64,000 nt of DNA from Nocardioides flavescens. GTDB taxonomy: Bacteria; Actinomycetota; Actinomycetes; Propionibacteriales; Nocardioidaceae. Below, one piece after another: positions 25,228 to 34,020 of this stretch; the stretch's first letter is position 1, and each line of letters begins with the position of its first letter. The DNA is taken from the NCBI RefSeq assembly GCF_009823805.1, contig NZ_WUEK01000006.1, positions 186,001 through 250,000 of the forward strand, given 5' to 3'. Made by a program: the position numbers and the translations under genes. Under the pieces are notes generated by a model. The model made no database searches. It was not told where the DNA came from and saw nothing but the letters and a program-made list of their open reading frames with translations.

Positions 25228-25265
25228 CCGGAGCCCCGGCCGCCGACAGGCGACCGGGGCTCCGG
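25228..25265. terminator. Bidirectional stem-loop terminator between E2 and katG
   Basis: The perfect 12-bp arms CCGGAGCCCCGG (25228-25239) and CCGGGGCTCCGG (25254-25265) enclose a 14-base loop. There is no T-run, as is common in GC-rich actinobacteria. It lies 29 bases after each of two convergent genes. Confidence 0.75.
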
Positions 25266-25294
25266 TGTCGTGCTGGGTGCGCTGCTGAGCTGGG

Positions 25295-27571
25295 TCAGCT
25301 GTGCAGGTCGTAGCGGTCGTTCTCCATGACCTTGACCCAGGCGGCGACGAAGTCGGAGACGAACTTCTCCTTCGCGTCGTCGCTCGCGTAGACCTCGGCG
25401 AGCGCCCGCAGCTGCGAGTTGGAGCCGAAGACCAGGTCCACGGCGGTCGCGGTGCGGGTGACCTCGTCGGAGCCGGTGGCGCGGCCCTCGTAGACGTGCT
25501 CCTCGTGACCGGCCTTCCACTGCGTGCCGGGGGCGAGCAGCTCGACGAAGAAGTCGTTGGTCAGCGCACCGGTCTCGCCGAACACACCGTGCTTCGCACC
25601 GCCGCGGTTGGCGCCGAGGGCCCGGAGGCCACCGACCAGGACGGTCATCTCCGGCGCGGTCAGGTTGAGCATGTACGCGCGGTCGACGAGCAGCTTCTCG
25701 GGGATCAGCTTCTCGCCGGTGCGGACGTAGTTGCGGAACCCGTCGGCCCGCGGCTCGAGCACCGCGAACGACTCGACGTCGGTCTGCTCCTGCGTCGCGT
25801 CGGTGCGGCCGGGGTGGAACGGCACGGTCACGTCGTGACCGGCTGCCTTCGCGGCCTGCTCGACGGCGGCGGAGCCCGCGAGCACGATCAGGTCGGCGAT
25901 CGAGACCTGCGCACCGCCCGCGCCGTTGAACCGCTCCTGGATCGCGGTCAGGGCGTCGACGACCTCGTCGATCTCGGCGGCGTCGTTGACCTCCCAGCTG
26001 CGCTGGGGCTCGAGGCGGATGCGGGCACCGTTGGCGCCTCCGCGACGGTCGGTGTAGCGGAACGACGCGGCCGAGGCCCACGCGGTGCGGATGAGCTTGT
26101 CAGCCGCGACCCCGCTGTCGAGGATCTCCTGCTTCAGCGAGGCGACGTCGGCGTCGGAGACGAGCTCGCCCTCGACGGCGGGCACCGGGTCCTGCCACAG
26201 CTGCGGCTCGGCGACCCAGGGGCCGAGGAACCGGGTGACCGGGCCCATGTCGCGGTGCAGCAGCTTGTACCACGCCTTGGCGAAGGCCAGCGCGAACTCG
26301 TCGGGGTGCTCGAGGAACCGGCGCGAGATCTTCTCGTACGTCGGGTCGACGCGCAGCGCGACGTCCGTGACGAGCATGGTCGGCTTGTGCTTCTTCTCCG
26401 GGTCGTAGGCGTCGGGCACGATCTCGTCGGCGTCGACGGCCACGAACTGCTTGGCGCCACCGGGGCTGGTGGTCAGCTCCCACTCGTGGGCGAAGAGCAG
26501 CTCGAAGTAGCGGTTGCTCCACTCGGTCGGGCGGTCGGTCCAGGTGACCTCGAGCCCGCTGGTGATGGTGTCGGGGCCCTTGCCGGAGCCGTAGGTGCTG
26601 AGCCAGCCGAGGCCCTGCGCCTCGAGGTCGGCACCCTCGGGCTCGGGACCGACGTGGTCGTCGGCGATGCCGGCGCCGTGGGTCTTGCCGAAGGTGTGGC
26701 CGCCCGCGATCAGCGCGACGGTCTCCTCGTCGTTCATCGCCATCCGGCCGAAGGTCTCGCGGATGAAGTACGCCGCGGCCTTGGCGTCACCGGAGCCGCG
26801 CGGGCCCTCGGGGTTGACGTAGATCAGGCCCATCTCGGTGGCGCCGACGTCGGGCACCATCTCCTGGTCGCCGCTGTAGCGCTCGTCGCCGAGCCAGGTG
26901 TCCTCGGGGCCCCAGTAGATCTCCTCGGGCTCCCAGACGTCCTCGCGGCCGAAGCCGAAGCCGAAGGTCTCGAAGCCCATGGACTCGAGCGAGACGTTGC
27001 CGGCGAGCACCAGCAGGTCGGCCCAGGAGACCTTCTGGCCCCACTTCTTCTTGACCGGCCAGAGCAGGCGGCGGGCCTTGTCGAGGTTGGCGTTGTCGGG
27101 CCAGCTGTTGAGCGGGGCGAAGCGCTGCGAGCCGTCACCCGCGCCGCCGCGGCCGTCGTGGATGCGGTAGGTGCCGGCGGCGTGCCAGCTGAGGCGGATC
27201 ATCAGCCCGCCGTAGTGGCCGAAGTCGGCGGGCCACCAGTCCTGCGAGGTGGTCAGCACCTCGGTGACGTCGCGCTTGAGCTCCTCGACGTCGACCTCCG
27301 CGAACGCCGCGGCGTAGTCGAAGTCCTCACCCAGCGGGTCACCCTTGCTGGAGTGGGCGTGGAGGACCGAGAGGTCGAGGGCGTTGGGCCACCAGTCCTG
27401 GATCGTGCGCGGACGGCCGCCGGTGTGGGGGGTCGGCGAGTCGATCGCCGGGTTCTCGCTCTCGCTGCCGTGGGCGGTGACGCCGTGGGCGACGGGGCAC
27501 CCCGCCGCCTCCTTGCGGTCGACGCCCTGCGCGCTGGCGTGCGGGGCGTTGGGGTCCTGGCTGTCGGTCAT
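25295..27571 (-). CDS. katG: Catalase-peroxidase KatG
   Basis: This 758-residue protein starts at the ATG reading [10 protein letters not shown], 7 bases after AAAGG. The N-terminal domain has the distal triad Arg126-Trp129-His130 in [11 protein letters not shown], the adduct Tyr in [10 protein letters not shown], the adduct Met region [24 protein letters not shown] with the proximal His, and the usual second, haem-free copy in the C-terminal half. It degrades peroxide with both catalase and peroxidase activity in the cytosol. It lies 22 bases downstream of the Fur-family gene on the same strand, the classical furA-katG operon of actinobacteria, and is expected to be derepressed by peroxide. 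Confidence 0.98.
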   Translation of the reverse strand: MTDSQDPNAPHASAQGVDRKEAAGCPVAHGVTAHGSESENPAIDSPTPHTGGRPRTIQDWWPNALDLSVLHAHSSKGDPLGEDFDYAAAFAEVDVEELKRDVTEVLTTSQDWWPADFGHYGGLMIRLSWHAAGTYRIHDGRGGAGDGSQRFAPLNSWPDNANLDKARRLLWPVKKKWGQKVSWADLLVLAGNVSLESMGFETFGFGFGREDVWEPEEIYWGPEDTWLGDERYSGDQEMVPDVGATEMGLIYVNPEGPRGSGDAKAAAYFIRETFGRMAMNDEETVALIAGGHTFGKTHGAGIADDHVGPEPEGADLEAQGLGWLSTYGSGKGPDTITSGLEVTWTDRPTEWSNRYFELLFAHEWELTTSPGGAKQFVAVDADEIVPDAYDPEKKHKPTMLVTDVALRVDPTYEKISRRFLEHPDEFALAFAKAWYKLLHRDMGPVTRFLGPWVAEPQLWQDPVPAVEGELVSDADVASLKQEILDSGVAADKLIRTAWASAASFRYTDRRGGANGARIRLEPQRSWEVNDAAEIDEVVDALTAIQERFNGAGGAQVSIADLIVLAGSAAVEQAAKAAGHDVTVPFHPGRTDATQEQTDVESFAVLEPRADGFRNYVRTGEKLIPEKLLVDRAYMLNLTAPEMTVLVGGLRALGANRGGAKHGVFGETGALTNDFFVELLAPGTQWKAGHEEHVYEGRATGSDEVTRTATAVDLVFGSNSQLRALAEVYASDDAKEKFVSDFVAAWVKVMENDRYDLHS

Positions 27572-27593
27572 GGGCAACCTTTCCGGGTCTGGA

Positions 27594-28031
27594 TCACTGC
27601 AGGTCACTGGCTGCGGTCGTGCACCGGGGGCAGCGCCCCCAGTAGATGACCTCGGCTTCGTCGATGACGAAGCCGGCGTCGTTGGTCGCCGTGAGGCAGG
27701 GAGCCTCGCCCACGGCGCAGTCCACGTCGGCGATCTCGCCGCAGCTGCGGCACACGACGTGGTGGTGGTTGTCGCCGACCCGCGACTCGTAGCGGGCCAC
27801 CGAGTCGGCCGGCTGGATGCGGCGCACGAGTCCGGCGCCGGTCAGCGCCTTCAGCACGTCGTAGACGGCCTGGTGCGAGACGTCGCCGGACTCGGCGCGC
27901 ACGGCGGCGATCAGGGTGTCGGTGTCGGCGTGCGGCAGCGCGTGCACCGCGGCGAGAACGGCGAGCCGCGGGCGGGTCACGCGCAGGTCGGCCGAGCGCA
28001 GCAGCCGCTCGAGGTCGACCGTGGCGGGCAT
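27594..28031 (-). CDS. furA: Fur-family peroxide-responsive repressor (FurA type)
   Basis: This 145-residue protein has a winged helix (1-80, with [19 protein letters not shown] as the DNA-reading part) and a dimer/metal domain starting [16 protein letters not shown]. The structural zinc cysteines are present as C94-x2-C97 and C134-x2-C137. The regulatory metal site has histidines 89-91. Being directly upstream of katG marks it as FurA/CatR-like rather than a true iron Fur. The ATG has almost no ribosome-binding site and the operator lies only 20-38 bases upstream, so the mRNA may be nearly leaderless. Confidence 0.94.
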   Translation of the reverse strand: MPATVDLERLLRSADLRVTRPRLAVLAAVHALPHADTDTLIAAVRAESGDVSHQAVYDVLKALTGAGLVRRIQPADSVARYESRVGDNHHHVVCRSCGEIADVDCAVGEAPCLTATNDAGFVIDEAEVIYWGRCPRCTTAASDLQ

Positions 28032-28050
28032 GGTTCGACCCTGACACCTC

Positions 28051-28069
28051 TTCTTGAGTCAGTCAAGAA
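28051..28069. promoter_or_regulatory. FurA operator overlapping the furA promoter
   Basis: TTCTTGA (28051-28057) and TCAAGAA (28063-28069) form a perfect 7-bp inverted repeat with a 5-base spacer. On the minus strand a -35-like TTGACT lies inside it. An AT-rich dyad at this place fits known FurA/CatR autoregulatory boxes upstream of furA-katG. Confidence 0.8.
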
Positions 28070-28208
28070 AAGACTCCTGAGAATTGCGGGTGCGACCCCG
28101 AGGCCCGCGGTCTGGACCAGGTGTGGGGGTGGGGTGGCGCGGGGCATGGTGTCCGTGCCGGGGGGCGGTGGGGTCCCTCGCGCGTCAGACGCCAGACGGG
28201 GGACTCCA

Positions 28209-29036
28209 GTGGACCGCAGCCAGACCGAGCCGGACATCACGGTCATCGTCCCGACCCTCAACGAGGCGGCCAACCTCGAGGTCGTCCTGCCGGAGCTCGA
28301 GGAGGTCCTCGACCGGCTCCCGGGCGAGCACGAGGTGATCGTGGTCGACGGCGGCTCGGTGGACGACACCGTGGCCACCGCGCACGCGGTGCTGCCGGAC
28401 GCCGAGGTCGTCGAGCAGGCCCGCGCCGGCAAGGGCAACGCGGTCGCGACCGGTCTCGAGCACGCCGAGGGCGACGTCGTGGTGATGTTCGACGCCGACG
28501 GCAGCGCGGACCCGGAGGAGATCCCGGCGTTCGTCGAGGCCCTCGTCGAGGGCGCCGACTTCGCCAAGGGCAGCCGCTTCACCGAGGGCGGCGGCAGCAG
28601 CGACATCACCCCGGTGCGCCGCGCCGGCAACGCCGCGCTCAACACCGTGGCCAACACGGCGTTCGGCACCGAGTTCACCGACCTGTGCTACGGCTACAAC
28701 GCGTTCTGGGCCGACATGACGCCCGTCCTCGACCTGCCCGACGCGAGCACGCCCGCCGAGCCCGGCGAGCCCGAGATGGTGTGGGGCGACGGCTTCGAGA
28801 TCGAGACGCTCATCAATGTCCGGATGGCCGCCTCGGGCGCCGAGATCACCGAGGTGCCCAGCGTCGAGCGTGACCGCATCCACGGCGAGAGCAACCTGCA
28901 CGCGGTCCGCGACGGCCTGCGCGTCCTCCGCACGATCATCGTCGAGCGGATGCGCCTCAGCGCCGGCAAGATGGTCGCCGCCCCTCGCGCCCGCCGCGCC
29001 CGCCGCGCCGCCCTCCGCGAGACCACCGCCGCCTGA
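28209..29036 (+). CDS. Family 2 glycosyltransferase
   Basis: This 275-residue protein has a GTG start. The GT-A fold is clear: ITVIVPTLNEAANLEVVLPEL at the N-terminus, IVVDGGSVDDT, ARAGKGNAVATGLEHA, and the metal-binding DxD in VMFDADGSADPEE near residue 97. The C-terminal part has DLCYGYNAFW and VWGDGFEIETLINVRM, as in polyprenyl-phosphate-glucose/mannose synthase-like enzymes. No transmembrane helices are seen, so it acts at the cytosolic face, probably in envelope polysaccharide synthesis. It stands alone, and dispersed repeats begin 9 bases downstream. Confidence 0.9.
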   Translation: MDRSQTEPDITVIVPTLNEAANLEVVLPELEEVLDRLPGEHEVIVVDGGSVDDTVATAHAVLPDAEVVEQARAGKGNAVATGLEHAEGDVVVMFDADGSADPEEIPAFVEALVEGADFAKGSRFTEGGGSSDITPVRRAGNAALNTVANTAFGTEFTDLCYGYNAFWADMTPVLDLPDASTPAEPGEPEMVWGDGFEIETLINVRMAASGAEITEVPSVERDRIHGESNLHAVRDGLRVLRTIIVERMRLSAGKMVAAPRARRARRAALRETTAA

Positions 29037-29044
29037 GCGGACTT

Positions 29045-29199
29045 CGGTGGTCGAGGAGGTCAGCTGCGCCGGTGGTTGAGGAGGTCGCGCTAGCGACCGT
29101 CTCGGTCGGTGGTTGAGGAGGTTGCACAGCTTCCGTCTCGAAACCACGTCCATCGTCGGCGGTTTCAAGACAGGACTTCGTCCTTCCTCAACCACCGGT
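29045..29199. repeat. Dispersed palindromic repeat, cluster of several units
   Basis: Three left-arm starts (GGTGGTCGAGGAGG, GGTGGTTGAGGAGG twice) are followed by TCTCGAAACCACG and an inverted unit ending CCTCAACCACCGG. One inner hairpin is GGTCGCGCTAGCGACC. This is the same family as 20370-20463. Confidence 0.82.
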
Positions 29200-29218
29200 G
29201 TGGCCAGCCTGAGCAGCC

Positions 29219-29824
29219 TCAGACCGAGGGCAGGTCGGCCCGCAGCACCGGGGTCCCGGCGGCCGTGCGCAGCTCGATGGCGCGTACGTCGGCCCGCAGT
29301 GGCGCGGCGTTGAAGCGGCACCGCATGAGCACGCCCGCGACCGCCAGCAGCGAGCCCGCGCCCACCTCGCCCCCGACGGTCTCGAAGACCACGTCGTAGG
29401 CCGTGCCCGCCTCGAGGTCGCTGAGGTCGACGACGAGCTCGGTGCCCCAGGTGTGGTTGATCAGCGACGAGGCGCTGACGGTGCCGGCCGGGTCGGTCAG
29501 CGGAGCGAACGCGATCGACTCCATCGGGACCGGTGAGGCCGTGGGCCCCTCGTCGGTGCGGACGTCGTGCAGCAGGTAGCCCGCGACGCCGCCCACCCCG
29601 GCCGCGAGGCCGCCCAGCAGTGCGCGCCGTCCGGGCCGCAGTCGTGTCGGGGCGGGTGCCATCGCCGCCGCGGCGGCGCGGACGGACTCGACGCGCTCGG
29701 GTGGAGGCGTCGCAGCGGGATCGTGTCCCAACGCGCGGCCCAGCTCTCCCAGCAGTGCTGACTCGTCGTTCTCGGTGGGCCCCTCGGCGTCCGACCCCGC
29801 GGCGTACCGCTCGTCGTCACTCAC
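29219..29824 (-). CDS. Probable anti-sigma factor (membrane-anchored)
   Basis: This 201-residue protein starts at a GTG overlapping the sigma-factor stop by 4 bases (GTGA). The acidic N-terminus (1-65) includes SALLGELGRALGHDP, a short helical segment that could bind the sigma factor. One membrane helix lies at about 73-90 (RALLGGLAAGVGGVAGYLL). The exported C-terminal domain (about 105-201) is beta-rich with AGTAYDVVFETVGGEVGAG, and I do not recognise its family. A classical zinc HxxxCxxC motif is absent. The anti-sigma role rests on gene order and topology. Confidence 0.7.
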   Translation of the reverse strand: MSDDERYAAGSDAEGPTENDESALLGELGRALGHDPAATPPPERVESVRAAAAAMAPAPTRLRPGRRALLGGLAAGVGGVAGYLLHDVRTDEGPTASPVPMESIAFAPLTDPAGTVSASSLINHTWGTELVVDLSDLEAGTAYDVVFETVGGEVGAGSLLAVAGVLMRCRFNAAPLRADVRAIELRTAAGTPVLRADLPSV

Positions 29825-30399
29825 GCCATCAGCCCCTCGTACTCGGTGCGCAGCCGGGCCAGGGCCCGTGACTGCGCCATGCGGACCGCTCCGGCACGTC
29901 GCCCTGTCAGTGCCCCGACCTGCTCCGCCCCCAACCCGCCGAGCACCCTCAGCTCGAGCAGGTCGCGGTCCGCCTCGGAGAGCCGGTGGAAGGCGCGCGC
30001 CAGCAGCCGGCTCTGCTCGCCCTGCACCGCGACCGCCTCGGGCTCGGTGTGCGCCGGAGCCGTCTCGGTCACCAGCACGGCGGGGTCGGTGGTGCGCTGG
30101 CGCGCACCGGCGCGGTAGGTCTCCAGCACGACGTTGCGCGCGATCCCGAACAACCACCCCTGCAGGCCCGCGTCGGTGCGCTCGTACCTCGCGATCGAGC
30201 CGATGGCGCGCAGCATCGTCTCGCTGACGGCCTCCTCGGCCTGCTCGTGGGTCGCGAGCCGGTGGCGGGCGTAGGCGATCAGCCGCGGGTAGGCCCGCCG
30301 GTAGACCAGCTCCCACGCGTCCGGGTCGCCCGCGCGGGCGCGGTCGACCAGGCGCCTCTCGTCGGCCGGGTCGTCGTCCATCGGTGGTGCATGAGCCAC
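29821..30399 (-). CDS. ECF (sigma-70 family) RNA polymerase sigma factor
   Basis: This 192-residue protein has region 2 at about 20-90 (WELVYRRAYPRLIAYARHRL, then AVSETMLRAIGSIARYE and LQGWLFGIARNVVLETYR) and region 4 at about 130-185 (AFHRLSEADRDLLELRVLGGL, EQVGALTGRRAGAVRMAQSRALARLR). Length and domains are those of ECF sigma factors. It is first in an operon with a membrane protein that probably restrains it. A secreted repeat protein is transcribed divergently, 124 bases away, and may be a target. Confidence 0.92.
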   Translation of the reverse strand: MAHAPPMDDDPADERRLVDRARAGDPDAWELVYRRAYPRLIAYARHRLATHEQAEEAVSETMLRAIGSIARYERTDAGLQGWLFGIARNVVLETYRAGARQRTTDPAVLVTETAPAHTEPEAVAVQGEQSRLLARAFHRLSEADRDLLELRVLGGLGAEQVGALTGRRAGAVRMAQSRALARLRTEYEGLMA

Positions 30400-30523
30400 G
30401 GCCGTGGTTCGTCACAGGTCGTCCGCCGGATCGGTGTGTGACGTTCGGCGCCCTCGTGCCATGCAGGGGTGCAGCACTCTCCAGCGCGCGCCGCTCCGAG
30501 GCCGCGCCGACGAAGGGTCCACC

Positions 30524-31177
30524 ATGAAGAAGCCCAGCCCGTCCATCATCGTCTCCTCCGCCGCGCTCCTCGTCGCGCTCGGCGGCACGTCGTACGCCGC
30601 CGTGCAGGTGACCGGCAAGGACATCAAGAACGGGACGATCACCACGAAGGACGTCAAGAACAACAGCCTGACCGGCCGCGACATCAAGAACGGCTCCATC
30701 AAGGGCAAGGACCTCAAGCCGGGCACGATCCCCACCGGCGCGCGCTGGGCGCTGGTCAACGCGGCGGGTCAGATCGAGGCCCAGTCGGGCGGCTTCAACG
30801 TCGTCAGCGCCTACCCGACGCTCGCGCCGACCGCGACCGACGCCCAGGGCCTGCGTGCCAACGGCAACGTCTACATCGACGCGGGCGAGCCGCTCGGCAA
30901 CAACGCGATCACGGCCCAGATCGTGCTGCAGAACACCGTCGACCAGAACGGCGACGGCGTCACCAACGGTCGCGGTGCCGGCACCAACCCGGAGTTCTCC
31001 GGCGAGATCTCCGTCAGCCAGTGCGGCACCCCGATCACGGCGTGCGCCCCGGCCGGCACCGCCGTGCCCAACGTGTTCGCCGTGAGCCCGCGCCTGAGCG
31101 ACGGCAGCGTGACCACCGGGGACAACCGCAAGCGCTTCTACGTCGTCGTCATCGGCGACTCGAGCGACCGCTCCTGA
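30524..31177 (+). CDS. Secreted protein with KDIKNGTI-type repeats
   Basis: This 217-residue protein starts at the ATG followed by KKPSPSIIVSSAALLVALGG, a signal peptide with a likely cut near SYAAV. Residues 27-66 are four to five short repeats (GKDIKNGTIT, TKDVKNNSLT, GRDIKNGSIK, GKDLKPGTI), a pattern widespread in exported actinobacterial proteins and expected to form a small beta-solenoid. The rest (70-217) is beta-rich with two Cys in QCGTPITACAPAG and no recognised catalytic motif. GGGTCC precedes the ATG. The function is unknown; surface attachment or structure is plausible. Confidence 0.85.
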   Translation: MKKPSPSIIVSSAALLVALGGTSYAAVQVTGKDIKNGTITTKDVKNNSLTGRDIKNGSIKGKDLKPGTIPTGARWALVNAAGQIEAQSGGFNVVSAYPTLAPTATDAQGLRANGNVYIDAGEPLGNNAITAQIVLQNTVDQNGDGVTNGRGAGTNPEFSGEISVSQCGTPITACAPAGTAVPNVFAVSPRLSDGSVTTGDNRKRFYVVVIGDSSDRS

Positions 31178-31194
31178 GCTACGGCTCGTAGCCG

Positions 31195-31232
31195 CCGCGC
31201 GACCGGGGTCGGTCTCAGCCCCGGTCGCGCGG
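31195..31232. terminator. Bidirectional terminator enclosing a stop codon
   Basis: The perfect 14-bp arms CCGCGCGACCGGGG (31195-31208) and CCCCGGTCGCGCGG (31219-31232) flank a 10-base loop. The loop contains most of the stop codon (31215-31217) of the minus-strand phosphodiesterase gene, so the right arm is also its last codons. It serves both convergent genes. Confidence 0.8.
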
Positions 31233-32162
31233 CGAGTGGTCCTCGTGGACGCTGTTGAAGTCGGAGTCCTTGCGGGCGAACATGTCGTGCCGCTCGGCCC
31301 ACGACAGCGCCTCGACCTCCGCGCGCACGTCGGACGGGAAGCCGGACACCTCGGGGACGTCGGCCAGCGGCACGACCGTGTGGACGATCCGGTCGTCGTA
31401 GACGTGGCACATCGTGAACGACTGGTGGCCGTCGACCCCGGAGATGAACCGCTGCAGCGGCGCGGGGTCGGAGACGTAGCAGGACGCCGAGGCGACCGAG
31501 ACCGGCACGCCGTCGGCGAAGGTGCTGTAGGACGAGTAGTGGAAGTGCCCGCCCAGCACCTGGCGCACGTCGGTGCCGCGCACGACCTCGGCCAGCCGGT
31601 GCTGGTCGTGCAGCTCGATGACGGCGTTGACCTCGACCATCGGCACGGGGATCGGCGGATGGTGCATCGCGAGCACCGTGCCGTGCTCGGCCGGCTCGGA
31701 GAGCACGTCGGCCAGCCCCGACAGCTGGTCGTCGGAGAGCTCACCGTGGTGCCACCCCGGCACCGTCGTGTCCAGCGCGACGAGGCGAAGACCGCCCAGG
31801 TCGTGCACGCGGTCGAGCGGCCGCTCGGGGTCCGTGTCCTCACCCCAGAGCCCCCGGGCGAACGGCGCCCGCTCGTCGTGGTTGCCCATCACCCACACGA
31901 CCTCGGCGCCCATCTCGGCCGCCGCCGGCTCGACGAGCTCGCGCAGGCAGTCGTAGGCCTCGGGATCGGCGCGGTCGGCCAGGTCCCCGGTGAAGACGAG
32001 GGCGTCCGGGCGGCGCTCGAGCCGGGAGAGGCGCGCGAGGGCGAGCCGGAGCCCGGCCACGGGGTCGACCACGCCGTACTGGCGGACCCCGTCGGGGAGC
32101 AGGTGGACGTCGCTCAGGTGGGCGATCGAGAAGCGGGGTGCGGGGTGCTGGCCGTACTGCAC
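31215..32162 (-). CDS. Calcineurin-like metallophosphoesterase (CpdA-type)
   Basis: This 315-residue protein shows the dinuclear metal-site motifs in order: IAHLSDVHLL (D-x-H), VFTGDLADR (GDxx), VVWVMGNHDER (GNHDE), LAMHHPPIP and VLGGHFHYS (GHxH). This set and the length match the CpdA / 3',5'-cyclic-nucleotide phosphodiesterase group (Rv0805-like). The enzyme could hydrolyse cyclic AMP or other phosphodiesters in the cytosol. The C-terminus is charged (DSDFNSVHEDHSPRDRG) and its last codons are part of the terminator stem. It is divergent from the mannosyltransferase gene. Confidence 0.92.
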   Translation of the reverse strand: MQYGQHPAPRFSIAHLSDVHLLPDGVRQYGVVDPVAGLRLALARLSRLERRPDALVFTGDLADRADPEAYDCLRELVEPAAAEMGAEVVWVMGNHDERAPFARGLWGEDTDPERPLDRVHDLGGLRLVALDTTVPGWHHGELSDDQLSGLADVLSEPAEHGTVLAMHHPPIPVPMVEVNAVIELHDQHRLAEVVRGTDVRQVLGGHFHYSSYSTFADGVPVSVASASCYVSDPAPLQRFISGVDGHQSFTMCHVYDDRIVHTVVPLADVPEVSGFPSDVRAEVEALSWAERHDMFARKDSDFNSVHEDHSPRDRG

Positions 32163-32274
32163 GCGAGGACGCTAGGGCATCCGCTGGAGGGTGGGCCAGC
32201 CTGTTCAGCCTGCGTTCAGCCGGCGGTCCGGCGAGCGACCCGTGTCGGTGGCGCACCGCGCCTAGCCTCCCGAT

Positions 32275-33717
32275 GTGCTCACCCGCGGTGTCGTCGGCAG
32301 CGTGCTCGTGCTGGCCGGTGGCCTGGTCGTGTCCACGCTGCCCTGGAGCACCCCGGTGCTGCACTGGGGCGGGTTCGGCGAGCTGCTGCGCACGCTGCGC
32401 GGCCACGAGCTGACCCGGGTCGCCGCCCTGCTCGTCGTGCTGAGCGGGCTGGCCCTGCTCGCCTCGGCCTGGCTGCGGCTGTGCCGGTGGGTCGCGACCG
32501 GGCCGGTCGGTGCCCTGGAGGACGTGCGGTTCGCGACGCTGGTGTGGAGCGCGCCGCTGGTGCTGGCCCCGCCGCTGTTCTCGCGCGACGGCTGGTCCTA
32601 CGCCGCGCAGGGGATGCTCGCCCACCTCGGCATCTCGCCCTACGAGCACGGACCCGGGGTGCTGACGGGGCCGGTCGTCCAGGCCGTCGACCCCATGTGG
32701 ATGCACACCCACACGCCGTACGGCCCGCTGCCTCTGGTCTTCGGCGAGGTGTTCGCCGCGCAGACCGGCAACCCGTGGCTGCTCGTCACCGGCCACCGCG
32801 CCGTGGCCCTGCTCGGCCTGGTGATGCTGGCCTGGGCGGTGCCCCGTCTGGCGCGCTGGTGCGGAGCCGACCCCGCCCTCGCCTCGGCGCTGGTGCTCGC
32901 CTCGCCCCTCATGGTCGCCAACGGGGTCGCCGGGCTGCACAACGACCTGCTGATGGTCGGTCTGATGGCCTGCGCCCTCGTCCTCGCCGCCGAGCACGGC
33001 TGGGCGTGGGGCGCGGCCCTCGGCGGGCTCGCCGCCGCCGTCAAGGTGCCGGGCGGCGTCGTCTGCATCGGCGTCGTCCTGGTCTCGCTGCCCGTCGCGG
33101 CGGGGCTGCGCGCCCGGCTGCGGCGTACGACGGGCGTCGCGGTCGTCGCGCTCGGCACCCTGCTCGGGCTCGGCGTGGTCAGCGGCCTCGGCCACGGCTG
33201 GGTCGAGGGGCTGACGGTGCCGGGCGTCATCAACACCCCGCTGTCGCTGACGACCGTCGTGGGTGGTCTCGGTGACCTCGGGGCCCGGCTGGTGGGCCTC
33301 GGCACCGACCCGGCGACGTTCCGCGACCTCGCCCGCACGCTCGGCAGCGTCGTCGCCGTCGGCGTCGCCGGCTGGGTGGCGCTGCGCTGGGACACCGGCC
33401 GCCGCGACCGCGCCGTCGCCGCCGTCGCGCTCGTGACCGGCGCCCTCGTGCTGACCAGCCCGGTGGTGCACCTGTGGTACCTGCTGTGGACCGTCCCGTT
33501 CTTCGCGGTCCAGGCCCTCACCCGGCGCAGCGCCGCGGCCGTCGTCGCGGTCTCGGTCGTGGCCGGGATGGTCTCCCCGCTCGACTCCTCGCTGCGCGGC
33601 GCCTGGCTCGCCATCGCCATGGGCAGCGTCGCCGTCGCCGCCGTGCTGCCGTTCCTGCTGCTCACCCCCGGCGCCCGCGAGCGGGTCTCCCGGCTCTCGG
33701 AGCGGCTGCCGATCTGA
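32275..33717 (+). CDS. Polyprenol-phosphate-mannose-dependent mannosyltransferase, MptB-like
   Basis: This 480-residue GT-C membrane protein has a GTG start and about 12 transmembrane helices. The first large loop carries PLFSRDGWSYAAQG near residue 103 and GISPYEHGPGV near 120, followed by TPYGPLPLVFGE; the acidic residue of SRD is the expected catalytic base in GT-C enzymes and this pattern is typical of MptB. MptB adds alpha-1,6-mannose in lipomannan synthesis from a polyprenol-phosphate donor outside the membrane. The neighbouring family 4 glycosyltransferase suggests a mannolipid or glycan pathway. A clean promoter is not obvious. Confidence 0.84.
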   Translation: MLTRGVVGSVLVLAGGLVVSTLPWSTPVLHWGGFGELLRTLRGHELTRVAALLVVLSGLALLASAWLRLCRWVATGPVGALEDVRFATLVWSAPLVLAPPLFSRDGWSYAAQGMLAHLGISPYEHGPGVLTGPVVQAVDPMWMHTHTPYGPLPLVFGEVFAAQTGNPWLLVTGHRAVALLGLVMLAWAVPRLARWCGADPALASALVLASPLMVANGVAGLHNDLLMVGLMACALVLAAEHGWAWGAALGGLAAAVKVPGGVVCIGVVLVSLPVAAGLRARLRRTTGVAVVALGTLLGLGVVSGLGHGWVEGLTVPGVINTPLSLTTVVGGLGDLGARLVGLGTDPATFRDLARTLGSVVAVGVAGWVALRWDTGRRDRAVAAVALVTGALVLTSPVVHLWYLLWTVPFFAVQALTRRSAAAVVAVSVVAGMVSPLDSSLRGAWLAIAMGSVAVAAVLPFLLLTPGARERVSRLSERLPI

Positions 33718-33723
33718 CGCAGA

Positions 33724-34010
33724 GGTGGCTTCGAGACGGCCGTAGCCGGCCTCCTCGACCACCGCGCCGGTGGTTGGGGAAGGACGAAGCCCTGTCTCGA
33801 AACCACTCAGCCGCAACGAGGGAGGTTTCGAGACGGCCGTAGCCGGCCTCCTCGACCACCGGTCGCGACGAGTGGCCTCGAGACGGCCGTAGCCGGCCTC
33901 CTCGACCACCGCGCCGGTGGTTGAGGAAGGACGGAGTCCTGTCTCGAAACCACTCAGCCGCAACGAGGGAGGTTTCGAGACGGCGCTGGCGCGCCTCCTC
34001 AACCACCGGT
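33724..34010. repeat. Large block of dispersed palindromic repeats with internal duplication
   Basis: The whole 303-base gap is repeat. A segment beginning CGCCGGTGGTTG, running through CTGTCTCGAAACCACTCAG and ending GGAGGTTTCGAGACGGC, occurs twice (from about 33764 and about 33911) with only a few differences. Between them are single arms GGCTTCGAGACGGCCGTAGC...CTCGACCACC. The duplicated unit spans about 145 bases, so this is a local tandem duplication of the element. Confidence 0.85.
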
Positions 34011-34020
34011 CAGGGCGACC

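Noticed and set aside
33724..34010. Repeat block as an insertion sequence
   Set aside because: There is no transposase frame, no target-site duplication is visible, and the block consists of short palindromes.
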